Origin: Emydura subglobosa | Taxonomy: Eukaryota > Chordata > Testudines > Chelidae | NCBI GenBank assembly: GCA_007922225.1 | Contig: ML679956.1 | Span: 75,862,095-75,926,094, forward strand | DNA length: 64,000 bases | Reading direction: 5' to 3' | Shown here: positions 40,933-50,850 of the stretch, one piece after another | Layout of the letters: every line of letters starts with the position of its first letter | How positions within the stretch are numbered: position 1 is the first letter of the stretch | Notes under the pieces: generated by a model | Seen by the model: the letters and a program-made list of their open reading frames with translations, nothing else | The model's database searches: none | Told to the model about the DNA's origin: nothing | Made by a program: the position numbers and the translations under genes

Positions 40933-41683
40933 ACTGATTGTACCAGCCAAACACAGAGGTACCTAGGACGAAGTGGAGCTATTCTTGGGGTTTTCTCTGA
41001 GTGCTGTGTCTGTGCCTCAGTTTCCCCTATGTATTACTCATGTATTTCAGTCATGGGACCAGGGTGTGTGAACACTGCAGAGACCACTAGAGGGCAGATG
41101 GGCCTTCCTCAGCTACACATACTCAGTCAATAGCCAGGACCCCTTTGCCCCAGGTCAACCAGCTGTGACAGGTTGGAACAGGTTGGGGCAGGTGGAAACA
41201 AGGAGCGGTGGACACTTTGCCCGGGAAAGAGACAGAGGACTGGGGAGTCGCAAGGTGACATGTCTGGGGGTGGCTGGCTGGAAGAGGCAGTCCCCCGGAA
41301 GGGTCAGGGCTCCCTAGTTGGTTGCTGCTGTACTTTTGGTTCATTTGCTAACAAAGTCTTTCTACGTGTGATCCTGAGAACTAATAAACCCTTCTGACTT
41401 CCATGCTAGCTGTGAATCGTTTCTGACTGCAGGGCGGGTTGCATGGCCCCTTTGGTCGTGTAAGAGCTCCCCAGGGTCCCATCCGGGGGGACTAACTCTG
41501 GGGAGCTCTGGCAGAGCAGCCGGGGGGCTGAATGCTTCAAAGCCAGATTCAGGAGGCGGCTGTACCGGTGTGTGGAGACCCCGAGGGCAGACTCCGAGCA
41601 CGAGAGTCTTTGCCCTGAGTGATTCCAGAGCACGGTTCCTGGGAGACTCCGTCAGACTGATTGTACCGGCCAAACACAGAGGT
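40933..41683 (+). mobile_element. LTR-like region bounded by 28-bp direct repeats
   Basis: ACTGATTGTACC(A/G)GCCAAACACAGAGGT occurs at 40933-40960 and 41656-41683 with one mismatch. Between them is non-coding sequence with TGTGACAGG at 41,164 (an LTR-start-like motif also seen at 44,399), AATAAA at 41,383-41,388 and a GC-rich downstream part. This suggests retroelement LTR sequence in plus orientation, possibly with a tandem or partial duplication. The exact element ends are not resolved. Confidence 0.5.
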
Positions 41684-41689
41684 TCCGCA

Positions 41690-42005
41690 ATGTATCTTGA
41701 ATACACAGCTTGTCATTATTAAAAAAACCTCCAAACATTCTGCCGGATGGAATGAAAAGACAGAACAGTTCCCATGTCCCACAAAGCAGGTGATTGGACA
41801 CCAGGACATCACATTGACACTTGTGCTCAGGGCACGATGCCTGTTACAACTCCCCAGGATGGGGGTATACCTGGCCCTTTAATCAGGACTAAATCAGAAT
41901 GCCAAGTATCACATGGGTCACAGTGACACTGCAGCTCAGAGAATTTTGCCCCATAGTTCGTGAACAGTTCATTCACAGATTTACTGGCTACCGTACATTA
42001 TGGTC
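41690..42005. other. No recognised feature
   Basis: About 315 bp with no gene or clear repeat. Confidence 0.4.
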
Positions 42006-42480
42006 ACTGAGCATGTCACAGCCTTTAAGGTATTTATCCTCGCCACACCCCTGTGACATAGGGCTGAGCTATTATCCCCATTGTCCGGGTGGGGAAGTGA
42101 AGCCTAGAGAGACGGAACGTATGTCTACACTGCCATTAGACACCCAGGCCAGCTGACTGGGGCTCATGGGGCTCAGGCTAAGGGGCTGTTTAATTGCAAT
42201 GTAGACGTTCAGGCTTGGGCTGGAGCCTGAGCTCTGGGACTCTCCCCCTTCACGGGGTGCCAGGGCGCAGGCGCCAACCCAAGCCCAAATGTCTACACCA
42301 CGATCAAATAGCCCCTTAGGACAAGCTTGAGTCAGCTGACCCGGGCCAGCTGCAGCTTTTTGCAGGCAGTGTAGATATCCGCTAAGGGACTTGCCCAAAG
42401 TCACACCATGAGTTTGTGGTAGAGCAGGGAACTGAATGCCAGTCTCCCCAGCTTGCACCCTCACCCCCAGATCTTCCTTT
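42006..42480 (-). mobile_element. MIR-like SINE split by a long palindromic MITE
   Basis: First half AAGGTATTTATCCTCGCCAC, CCCCTGTGACATAGGGC and GTGGGGAAGTGAAGCCTAG. Second half from 42,382: AAGGGACTTGCCCAAAGTCAC and GGGAACTGAATGCCAGTCTC. About 264 bp of palindrome separates them. Confidence 0.85.
42118..42381. mobile_element. Long palindromic MITE nested in SINE
   Basis: Left arm CGTATGTCTACACTGCC; right arm, reverse-complemented, CGGATATCTACACTGCC. The arms continue with GCCAGCTGACTGGGGCTCA on the left against GGTCAGCTGACTCAAGC on the right, and TAAGGGGCTGTTTAATTG against TAAGGGGCTATTTGATCG. Pairing extends about 100 bp per arm. The 130-codon minus frame at 42072-42464 is an artefact of this repeat. 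Confidence 0.9.
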
Positions 42481-42639
42481 TCACCAAAGGATGCAAAGAA
42501 AAAAAAATGGATCTGAGCATTGACCAGGGAGTAGCTTAATCACCTGCATGGTCTCGCCGAAGCCCAGGAGACCTTTTTCCTCAGTGAGGACCAGCTGCAT
42601 GAGAGTTACAGAGCCAGGCCTGGCTCGGTGTGTCGCTTG

Positions 42640-42745
42640 ATGAGGTAAGGGAAGGTTCCATAAGGAGGCTGTGGTCGAACTGGCATTTGAAGCCAGGTCT
42701 CCCATGTACCTGGCTTATGCTCTAACCACTAGGTAATCCTTCCTT
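42640..42745 (-). mobile_element. CORE-SINE head fragment
   Basis: GGCATTTGAAGCCAGGTCTCC and TGCTCTAACCACTAGGTAATC are the reversed tRNA-like head. No core follows. Confidence 0.65.
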
Positions 42746-43459
42746 TCTGCTGCTTCTTTGTCCCCCTCCTTTCCAATTGAGCATTCTCTGGGTGTGTTGT
42801 CGTAGTTCTATATAAAAGATCATGTTGCTCCCCACCCCTGGCCATCCGAACCCTTCGTCCTCCTGATGCTCTGGCTGTCAGCTGAGCGGGAGCAGCTTGG
42901 GGCATGGCGCTTTCCAGGCATGGCGCCAGCTGGGTGTTTTGTACCATTCTGCAGTGTGCTGGAGCAGGTCAGTCCAGTTCGATGGGATTTTGCAAATTCT
43001 CTCTCTTGTAGCAGATCTTGCAACCTCTTTCTGAAGCAGTGCACATGGGTTAATGCTCTTCATGGCCAGGGCACCTCAGGGGATATGAATGCTCCCCTCA
43101 CATATATACTACACATAGGTGTTTGTTAAATGACCTTTTTTTAAACCTCTGTGATGCACTGTTTGGGTAACACCTGCAAGTGCGTTCATCAAGGGACCCT
43201 CTCCACATGCTACAACTTGTAAACCTTGGGAAGGAAAGTAACACAGCTTAAAATGCCTTCGGATCCACCCCCGCCGCCTGCAATGATAAAACATTCAGCA
43301 GTATGTATATGGTGAGCTAGGTTCCAGATGCAGTAACGCCCATGCATCACCAGGATGGCTTATCCTCTCACTCCTATTGCTTTGACTCTTGTGTAGCTCC
43401 GTTGTGACTTCAGTAGTTACTCCAGGTTTACACTGCTGTGCATGAGGTCAGATACCGGA
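42746..43459. other. No recognised feature
   Basis: About 710 bp. Overlapping short frames between 42,729 and 43,294 have no domain. Confidence 0.45.
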
Positions 43460-43585
43460 ACACACATAGAATCACAGAAGATGAGGGTTGGATGAGGTAT
43501 CTAGTCCAATCCGCTGCTCGATGCAGGACCAACCCAACTCAATCATTCCATCCAAGGCTGGGGTTGGTCCTAACACGCTAACCAA
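43460..43585 (-). mobile_element. CR1 3' terminus
   Basis: CATAGAATCACAGAAGATGAG, GGGTTGGATGAGGTATCTAG, CAATCCGCTGCTCGATGCAG is the reversed 3' end of a CR1 with the ATCACAGAAGAT-type tail also seen, in plus orientation, at 49.7 and 57.6 kb. Confidence 0.82.
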
Positions 43586-43734
43586 TGCAAGCAGTTCCTG
43601 CCCTTAGATGTCTACATCACCAATTGGTTAGCGTGAGAGGCTCATCCAGGATTCAGTCTGCTTTGGGCCTCAGGTATATGGGACGAGCTTCCTCTGAGCA
43701 GAGGACGTATGTAGCAGATTCCCCTCTCTGTCAA

Positions 43735-43870
43735 GCGGCTGAGGAGGTGAGTTGTTACAGCCCGCACCGACGCTGCGTTGGTTCTCTAACTCAAGCTGCA
43801 GCCACTCATCCTTCTGGCTCTCCAGGGCTCTGATTCAATCCCCAGGGAGTCACCAAGGTGGCTGCCATCT
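43735..43870 (+). mobile_element. tRNA-like SINE
   Basis: AAGCGGCTGAGGAGGTGAG, AAGCTGCAGCCACTCATCC, CTCCAGGGCTCTGATTCAATC, CCCAGGGAGTCACC. It shares its B-box region and the GCAGCCACTCATCC block with the copy at 22,085. Confidence 0.6.
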
Positions 43871-44396
43871 CCCATGGCATTCTCATTCATGGAGAATTAC
43901 GTTGGGAGGCCTAAATGCCCAGCCCAGGACAGAGTCAGATGCTAAAACTTAAGACCTTTCGTAACAATGGCCAAAGAGAGAATGATAGTCAAAGAAAGGA
44001 GCTAGTAGCGATTTATGAATGCAAACGATTTCTTACTGTTGGGTGCCTCTCATCCTAGCTGGTGCCCTGCTCCTAGGAAAAATGTTCTGGGATCTTTAAT
44101 TTCCATGCAGAATGTTTATTCTATTTTTAAGGTCTCGTCTAATCTCCATCCACTACATTGCAAGGAGCACAAGGGAGTCTGGTTTTTTCACACCTGATAT
44201 CCAAATACAGATACACTAAGAAATATGTATGATACCTTAAAAAAAACCTGCTTATGGTTGTGATTCGAAGCCCGTGTGTCAGGGTTGCCCCCGGTAACAA
44301 GGGACAGGACTTGATGATTCAATCCTATGTCCTCTGTTCCAATGGGTGTCTTTTCATTGCCGTCAGAGGGGACCGGGATCTAAATGCACATACACG
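43871..44396. other. No recognised feature
   Basis: About 525 bp with no gene or clear repeat. Confidence 0.45.
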
Positions 44397-44398
44397 TT

Positions 44399-44990
44399 GT
44401 GACAGGGCCAGACCTGATGGCTACAGGAGAGTAGTGGAGGGTATGTATATTAGCCCCAGGATCAACAAATCCCTGTTCCCTGGGTGATCCAGCTGGGGCT
44501 GCTCCAGGGCAATTAGGCCAATTAGGCCAGCTGAGGCCAATCAAGGAGCTTGCCCCAGCAGTTAAAAGCCTCCCTGTCAGGCAGAGGGGGGCAGCTGGAA
44601 GGGAGTTAAGAGGAGGAGCAGAGCTGCTACAGGGCTGGGAGCAAACACTGTTGCTACCACAACCCCAAAAGGTACCAGAGACAAGGGGGGGTGCCTGTCC
44701 AGGCATGGCCAGGGATCCAAAGCACACAGGCCTGAGGGAGAACCCCTCCCCACCTGGTTCCAGGAAGCGGACCATGAGCAGTGGGGCCTAGGACAGGTGA
44801 CCCAGGGAAGGGAGTAAGTCACGGACTGAGCAGTTTTGAGACTACTCCACATGGGGTCCCTGGGTCGGGGCCTGGGGCAGAGGGCGGTACTGGCCCCCCC
44901 CCCCCCCCCACTCTTCCCCAGGCATATCGCCGGCATAGCCGAAAAGGGTGCAGGACCCCCAAAAAGGGCAGAACAGGCCGCCCTCACCAC
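44399..44990 (+). mobile_element. LTR (gypsy-like), probable solo
   Basis: Starts TGTGACAGGGCCAGACCTG, then GGCTACAGGAGAGTAGTGG and TATATTAGCCCCAGG, a pattern I recall from LTRs common in turtle genomes. CAGTTAAAAGCCTCCC near 44,560 could be a TATA-like promoter. The downstream part is GC-rich and ends near a poly(C) run at 44,896-44,910 and following sequence. No gag or pol lies next to it, so a solo LTR is likely. Minus-strand frames 44380-44775 and 44577-44990 are compositional. Family is by recall only. Confidence 0.6.
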
Positions 44991-45595
44991 AATGTGTGTA
45001 CTGCATGTCTATTGCTGTATCTAGCTATTTTATCTTGCAAGGCATGTGAATTTATCGTGCCCCATTAACCATCTCACCTGTTCTCTGCTCACTAATCCAG
45101 CTATCCTTGGCTTGATACTAACACTCCTAAGCCCTGAGCAGCTTCAAAGAGCTGCCGTGCTTTTTGTTTACAAATAGACCATATCTCACCCATAGGGCTA
45201 ACAAGATGCCAGACTTTAAAATGATCACTGCTCTAGGATTATTGCCTAATCCTGTGCCTCAGATGATGGTAATTTTGGAAGGAAATGTCCCACGTGGGAG
45301 GAAAGGAGGAAATATTTCTCTTTGTTATTTTTATCAATGCAGTGGTTTTTTTGAATCGGCTCAGATTGGGAATGTTAGAATTAGTCCTGGGGTTATGGTT
45401 TAGTGGGCAGAGTGTGGGTGGCAAGGAAAAAGGGGCATGAGAAGTGCAGTTTATCCCGTGGATCTATAACTTATCACCTCCTACGCTATTTATCACATGG
45501 ATCTGCAGTCTATCACAGAGCTGCACGACCATATGGAGATGTGTTCCCCCATAGTGCCCATATGCAGATTAGTTGGCAACCATGACATTAGTCCA
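44991..45595. other. No recognised feature
   Basis: About 600 bp with no gene or clear repeat. Confidence 0.45.
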
Positions 45596-45599
45596 GTCT

Positions 45600-46480
45600 T
45601 ACAACCTCTACAATCCCGACCAGCTCCATGACCTCAGCAGTTGACACAACTGCCGTTGGCACCGTCCGTACCAATGGCACCACCGCTGTCAGAGCTGTCA
45701 GACTCCGACTGGTCATCGGAACTTACGTGGGGGGCAGCGGGGCTGGGAGGACACGAGGCGGAGGGGCAAGATTGGCGCAGCTGCTGGGGATATCAGTGAG
45801 GGGCAGCTCCTCCTCCCAGGGCCCAGCTGGGGCCCCCCCAGGCCAGCACCTGGGGGCATGTCCCTCCCACTCGATACACCACTACCTGGACCACAATGAA
45901 TTGGGTGGTGGTTGCGTGAAAAGGAAGTCGGTGTTCTTAGCCAGGACCAGATATCTACGTTCTGCGTGTTTAGGTGTTGGAGCGCAGGACACCGGGGTAT
46001 GCCAGATTGTTTGTGCTGCCTGTAAGATGGCTTTATGAATGGGCCAGGCTATCCTGGAAGGGCCCGCTGGCGGGAGAATATTCAGAAACTCATCCTGAGA
46101 TTCCATGACATCTTCCGCAGGCAATTTGAGGGTTGTTGCCATGCGTCTCAGTAGATCTTGATATTGGCCATGATCATCGGGTAGTGATGTGGATGGCGAG
46201 ATAATGGCATCATCTGGTGACGATGAGGCCCCTGTAGGAGGTGGTGGGTCCATCGGTCCCACTGGATCCATTGGTACTGGCAGTGCTGTAGCCCCTCATT
46301 GTTCTCCAGATACCGACAGTGCCGTGTATATCGATGAAGGGTGGGTTGTGGTTGCTTGGTTATAATACGGGTCCCATTCTTGCCAGTGTGACCTGTGGTC
46401 CAATCGTGGTGGTGGACCGTGAGGGTATCAGAACCATTGTTGTTGTGGTGGGACTTGTGTAGGCGCATAGTAATGTTGTG
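45600..46480 (-). mobile_element. DIRS-type retrotransposon, gag-like part, inverted
   Basis: Minus-strand sequence encoding the gag-like ORF1 of a DIRS element. It lies directly upstream of the plus-strand RT part but in the opposite orientation. In known DIRS elements all ORFs run the same way, so this is either an inversion within one copy or two fragments placed back to back. The plus-strand frame at 45628-46038 is the antisense of the gag-like region. Confidence 0.75.
45882..46271 (-). pseudogene. DIRS gag-like ORF1 fragment
   Basis: 129 codons read from 46271. Recognisable features are the Pro-rich start (DPVGPMDPPPP), SSPDDAIISPS, then QDLLRRMATTLKLPAEDV, NILPPAGPSRIAWPIHKAI and IWHTPVSCAPTPKHAERRYL, ending FLFTQPPPNSLWSR. 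DIRS gag-like proteins in vertebrates share the LLRRVA..L, GPSRIALP and TIW.TPAS blocks. It would have packaged or chaperoned the element RNA. It is shorter than a full gag and its downstream part is frame-shifted. Confidence 0.75.
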
Positions 46481-46850
46481 GACTGTGTTCTGAGGAGAAG
46501 CATCTGCCCCTGTCACTCCCACTCCTCGCCGCACCTGCAAACCCTTCCCGCCCGTGGGACGCTGCCGCCAGCGGGGGGTGTGTGTATGTGTGTAAGTACA
46601 AGTATTGGCTCCCTTGCGCCAGAGACCCACGGTACGCCACTGGGTCCAGGCTGCGGTGCAATAAGCCAGACAGTAACATCCTAGAGCTCCCCCCCAGTCC
46701 AGCAGCAAAACTTGGACCTTGTTGTCCGCCAGGTATACTTGTTGGCAGGCTCACAGTTCCGTATAGCCAGCTATCAGGCCATATTGGCTAAGTACGAGTT
46801 GAAATGTACTCCAAGCTAGTGGAATTCCAGGCCTTGCTACTGGGAGACAG

Positions 46851-47448
46851 ATGTGCAGAATTCCAGGCTCTAATCGAGGAGGGCAAACTGGGATCCACAG
46901 TTTCTCTTCAGGTAGCAGTGGATGCCACAGATACAGCCGTACGATCCCTAGATTCAGGTCTTGTATTCAGTTCCACGTCCTCCCCTTTGGGATAGCCACT
47001 GCCCCGCAGGTATTCACAAAGGTTTTCACAGTAGTGGCAGCCTACATGAGACGACTAGGTCATTCGTTGTTCCCCTACCTAGACGACTGGCTACTAGTGG
47101 CACCCTTCCGCGAACATCTGCTAGTGGACCAGTCAGACTTTACAAGACCTGTTGACCAACCTCGGTGTATGTATCAATGAGGACAAGTCCACCCTCACCC
47201 CTACCAAAAAGCTCACATTCATTGGGGCCACTCTAGATTCTCGAGTGGCATGGGTGTTTCTCCCCAAAGATTGTGATACTGCCATCACAAACATCATTAC
47301 GTGGCTACAGCACCATCCTCGCATGCGTGTTCATCTGTGTGTCTCACTCCTTGGACACATGGCTACATTCACATCAGTTACCCCACATGCTCGACTTCAT
47401 ATGTGCTGCCTGCAGCATTGGCTACGAATGGTCAAATGGACCACCTGA
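46851..47448 (+). pseudogene. DIRS reverse transcriptase fragment
   Basis: The frame from 46851 reads CIQFHVLPFGIATAPQVFTK, then VVAAYMRRLGHSLFPYLDDW. YLDD at 47076-47087 is the catalytic Y-x-DD box and is intact. A second frame from 47152 continues with NEDKSTLTPTKKLTFIGATL, the thumb/primer-grip part with the F-x-G-x-x-L motif. A frameshift near 47,140 separates them. The earlier palm block with the first catalytic Asp is not readable. Confidence 0.88.
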
Positions 47449-47449
47449 A

Positions 47450-48157
47450 CAAACAGGTTTCCTTCCCCCCATGAGTGCTGGTCTCCCTGAAATGGTGGCA
47501 GGACCCGGCCAAAGTCTTGGTGGGCATACCGTTCCCCCAATCTGAACCAGATATTATGTTAGTGACAGATGCATCCCACATGGGTTGGGGGGCGCCCATG
47601 TGCTGGGCTGCACAACACAAGGACTATGGTCCCATAGGGAGGGACAAAAGCATATCAACATCCTAGAAATGAGAGCAGTCCTATGAGCTTGCCACGATCT
47701 CCTTCCTCTGCTCCGGGGCAGACATGTTCAGCTTCTAATGGACAACATGTTGACAGTTTGCTACATAAACAAACAAGGGGAAGCCAAATCCCTTTCTCTA
47801 TGCCAGGAAGCGGTCTGCCTCTGGAACTGGTGCTTGAGGCACAACATAACATTACAGGCAATGCACTTACCTGGGACAGACAATGTCCTTGCGGACAAAC
47901 TGAGTCGCTCCTTCCATCTCTCTCACAAATGGGAGCTCCACGACCCCATTCTCCATGACATCTTTCAACAGTGGGGAACGCCGACGTGGGACCTTTTTGC
48001 TTCGACAACAAAGAATAAGCTCCCCCTCTTCTGCTCCAGAAGTTCACTGGGAAAGAGATTGATGGGGGGCAACTTCTTCATTCCATGGATGTCAGATCTC
48101 CGATATGCCTTCCCACCCATTATGCTGATTCCTCGGGTGGTACACAAACTGAAATAA
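47450..48157 (+). pseudogene. DIRS RNase H region
   Basis: The frame near 47,550 contains VTDASHMGWGAP, the first RNase H motif with its catalytic Asp. The frame at 47738-48157 contains MDNMLTVCYINKQGEA and LPGTDNVLADKLSR, the later RNase H motifs with DN and AD residues, then WDLFASTTKNKLPLFCSR. It matches the RNase H block of DIRS elements. A stop or frame change at about 47,680-47,735 separates the two parts. Confidence 0.85.
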
Positions 48158-48436
48158 GACCCGTCACAGGTCATGCTTATAGCCCCGTCGTGGCCAGACA
48201 GTACTGGTACTCGGACCTGCTACACCTCTCCATTCGTCCCCTGATCTCCTTTCCTCTCCTACCGAATCTTCTCACGCAGCAACATGGACGCATCCAACAC
48301 CCCAACCCAGCACCACTCCACCTCACAGCATGGTTTTTGGATGGGGCTCATGAATAAATAATGCCTGTTCCTCCCCAGTATGACAGGTACATATGCACAG
48401 CTGATGTCCAGCAACCAGAGCCTGTTATCAAGCTAA

Positions 48437-49310
48437 GTGGTGGCAATTCACGCAATGGGCTTCAAACAAGCATCATCTTTTACCCAGCATGTCGGTTCCG
48501 AGAGTCCTAGACTACGTCCTCCACTGCAACAATCTGGCCTCGCGCACTCCTCCATAAAAGTTCATCTGGTGGCCATTGGTGCTTTCCTCCTGCCAGTGAA
48601 TGGATTCTCTGTCTTTAGCCATCTGACTGTCACTAGATTTTTACAAGGCTTACTTAATTTGTTCCCAACCATAAGAAGCCCCACCCCTGCCTGGGCCTTA
48701 ATTTAGTCCTTTCCGCACTCACGAGGCCACCCGCTGAACCCTTATCTTCCTGTTCCCTTACTTACCTGCCTATGAAAGTGGTCTTCCTTGTGGCTATTAC
48801 CTCAGCTCATCAGGTTAGTGAGTTAGTGGCCATGATGGCAGACCCACGCTTTACTTTCTTCCACAAGGACAAAGTCTCTCTCCAGCTTCACCCTAAATTC
48901 CTTCCTAAGGTAGCCTCCCAGTTTCACCTTAACCAGGTTATCCACCTTCCTTTTTTCTACCCCAAACTTCACTATTCCAACAGGGTGAGAATCCTAGACT
49001 CACTCGTTGTTAGATGGGCGCTGGCCTTTTACCTCCAACGCATTTGTCCCTTCAGGACACCGCCAAAACACTTTATGGCTATAGCGAACCGCTGCAAGGG
49101 ACGTGTGCTCTCTTCCCAGAGTATCTCCTGCTGGATTGTCTGCTGCATCATGGAGTGCTACTCCCTTCTAACATTTAACTCCCACCAAGTATCAGGGTGT
49201 GCACCCCACAAGGGCACAGGCAGCTACAACAGCCTTCCTTGCTGACGTCCCTTGGCAGGACATTTGTAAAGCAGCAACATGGACAATCCCATTTCTTATG
49301 ACTCCTAACA
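48437..49310 (+). pseudogene. DIRS tyrosine recombinase, broken
   Basis: Frame 48437-48706 has HSSIKVHLVAIGAFLLPV and VTRFLQGLLNLFPTIR, the N-terminal SAM-like part. Frame 48772-49245 has MKVVFLVAITSAHQVSELVA and FFHKDKVSLQLHPKFLPKV, the start of the catalytic domain; the usual Arg of SARRVSEL-type boxes reads His here. A frameshift leads to VHPTRAQAATTAFLADVPW, with HxxR at 49202-49213, then DICKAATWTIPF. The catalytic Tyr is not identifiable. It would cut and rejoin DNA during integration; this copy cannot. Confidence 0.85.
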
Positions 49311-49349
49311 TTTGATTCAGACGTCGCTGCATATGGGGCCTATAGTTTC

Positions 49350-49880
49350 ATTAGCTCACAGTGATCCCCCAGTCTTTCTCCTGAGCTATTACAGCTAATT
49401 TCGGACCCAAACCCAGGCAGACACTGGAGTGGTTCAAATCGCTCCTTCCTATGTGCATGATTTTGAATTTCTCAACACTGAATTTCATCCACCGTCCTAT
49501 TGCCCTAGCTTGGTTACATCCTTCCTCACAGTCTTCTCCAGTTTTGAATAATCTAAATAGTTCTGTGTCGTCTACAAGTTTTGCTCCCCACTCCCTTACC
49601 AAGGCGATAAGCCTATTAAACTTGGGGTTGGTCCTGCTTTGAGCAGGGGGCTGGACTGGATGACCTCCTGAGATCACTTCCAACCCTAATCTTCTGTGAT
49701 TCTAAACTGCACTGGTTCTCGTATAGATTGTGGTAGCACCCCATGGCTAATTGCTTGCCAGGATGAAAATAAGCCATTTATTCCTAGTCTTATTTTCCTG
49801 TCTCTTAAACAGCTTCTGATTCATGATAGCACTTTGCCTCATGAGTGCTTAGTTTCTTTAGTAGCCTCTTGCATTTCCTA
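49350..49880 (-). mobile_element. CR1 LINE ORF2 fragment, split by another CR1
   Basis: The minus-strand frame 49351-49683 has AKLVDDTELFRLFKTGEDCE, the ADD-box region (VDDTEL), then WQMKFSVEKFKIMHIGR-like sequence. On the far side, 49,780-49,880, CCATTTATTCCTAGTCTT and CTCTTAAACAGCTTCTGATT continue the same element upstream. About 75 bp of plus-strand CR1 3' end interrupts it. Confidence 0.85.
49630..49706 (+). mobile_element. CR1 3' end nested in a CR1
   Basis: GGTCCTGCTTTGAGCAGGGG, GCTGGACTGGATGACCTCC, GAGATCACTTCCAACCC and TCTTCTGTGATTCTA form a severely 5'-truncated CR1 3' UTR in plus orientation. It lies inside the minus-strand CR1 above. Confidence 0.88.
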
Positions 49881-50074
49881 TCACACTGTGCATTTAAGTT
49901 CCCCTCTTCAGAGTCTGACTACAAAATGCAGACACTCTTCATCCAGGAAACTACCTCTAACTTCTCACTTCTGAGAACCATTTTACCTGCTTGCCTGTGA
50001 CACAGCCTCTGCCCTGTTGCACATTCAATCCTGAGCCTCACTAGCATGCAAGGTATTTGCTCGGCGCCTTTGCT
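49881..50074. other. No recognised feature
   Basis: Short spacer with no recognised element. Confidence 0.4.
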
Positions 50075-50312
50075 GTGCTAGAGCTGCTGTGTAAGAGACA
50101 TTCTGGATCTATGCATACAATGCTGGTTTGGGGCTTGGAAGACATGGGTTTTATTCCTGGCTGTGCTGCTACTCTGCTCGGTGAGAAGGGGAAAGTCTCA
50201 GTTCCCCCCCTGAAAAAAATGGGGATAACGACCTGCCTTTGCAAAGTGCTTTGAGCTCCATAGATGAAAAGGGCTAGGTATTAGGTATTACCTATATTGG
50301 CTGGAGTGGACA
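50075..50312 (+). mobile_element. MIR-like CORE-SINE
   Basis: Head CTGGTTTGGGGCTTGGAAGA, GGTTTTATTCCTGGCTGTGC, core AAGTCTCAGTTCCCCCCCTG and ATGGGGATAACGACC, tail AAAGTGCTTTGAGCTCCATAG, GGGCTAGGTATTAGGTATTA. Confidence 0.85.
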
Positions 50313-50339
50313 TTTAGTGGGAAAAAAAAACATTGCCAA

Positions 50340-50850
50340 CCAAGTTCACAAAGCTAGAGACATTAGAGCTGCAAAAGACCTAGTAGAACATCCAATCCAT
50401 TTCCCTTCCAAGGCAGGAGAGTGCCTTTTCTAGCACTTGGTCCAGTCTAGTTTCAAGAGTTGCGAGTACTGAGGTTACACATCTTCCCTTGGAAGACTTT
50501 TCCACAGACTAATGGATCTTAGGTCAGAAAGTCCTTCCTGAGCGTCGGCCGAATGTATTTTATTCTGTTGTTCCTAGCTTTGTCCTTTGTACCGTCCTAA
50601 ATAATTCCTATCATTATTATCATCTCTCTGCTGGATGTTTACACTTCTCAGATACGCATAGATGGCTTTTTTGTCCCCTTAATCAGCACGCATCTAGGCT
50701 GCACAAATTTTAACTCTTTGAATCTTTCCTTGTGTATTAAGATCCTCTCTAACTCCCTCATAGCTTTATTTTATCTTCTCTGAACAGGGGTGCCATTTCA
50801 GAAGACTTGCCTCTAATACTAACAGGTTCTGACATCTTGTGTCAAGTCAC
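50340..50850 (-). mobile_element. CR1-like fragment
   Basis: CATTAGAGCTGCAAAAGACC, GTGCCTTTTCTAGCACTTGG, CTTGGAAGACTTTTCCACAG, GTCAGAAAGTCCTTCCTGAG and TTGAATCTTTCCTTGTG read as the reverse complement of a CR1 3' UTR and C-terminal ORF2. It is older than the CR1s at 3.2 and 9.8 kb. Confidence 0.75.

Larger units (their letters stand above)
46730..49345 (+). mobile_element. DIRS-type retrotransposon, RT/RNase H/recombinase part
   Basis: Plus-strand sequence following the DIRS order: reverse transcriptase (46,850-47,350), RNase H (47,450-48,100), then tyrosine recombinase (48,400-49,310). DIRS elements integrate with a tyrosine recombinase in place of a DDE integrase and make no target duplication. 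No terminal repeat pair of the expected kind is visible here. A CR1 fragment abuts the 3' side. All frames are broken. Confidence 0.88.

Noticed and set aside
42072..42464. 130-codon minus-strand frame
   Set aside because: It runs through the long palindromic MITE and the SINE around it.
44380..44990. 131- and 137-codon minus-strand frames
   Set aside because: They are antisense to a GC-rich LTR-like sequence, overlap each other and have no domain.
45628..46038. 136-codon plus-strand Gly/Arg-rich frame
   Set aside because: It is the antisense of the DIRS gag-like region.
46148..46708. 186-codon minus-strand His/Thr-rich frame
   Set aside because: It is in a different frame from the recognisable gag-like blocks and crosses the likely junction with the RT part; no domain is seen.
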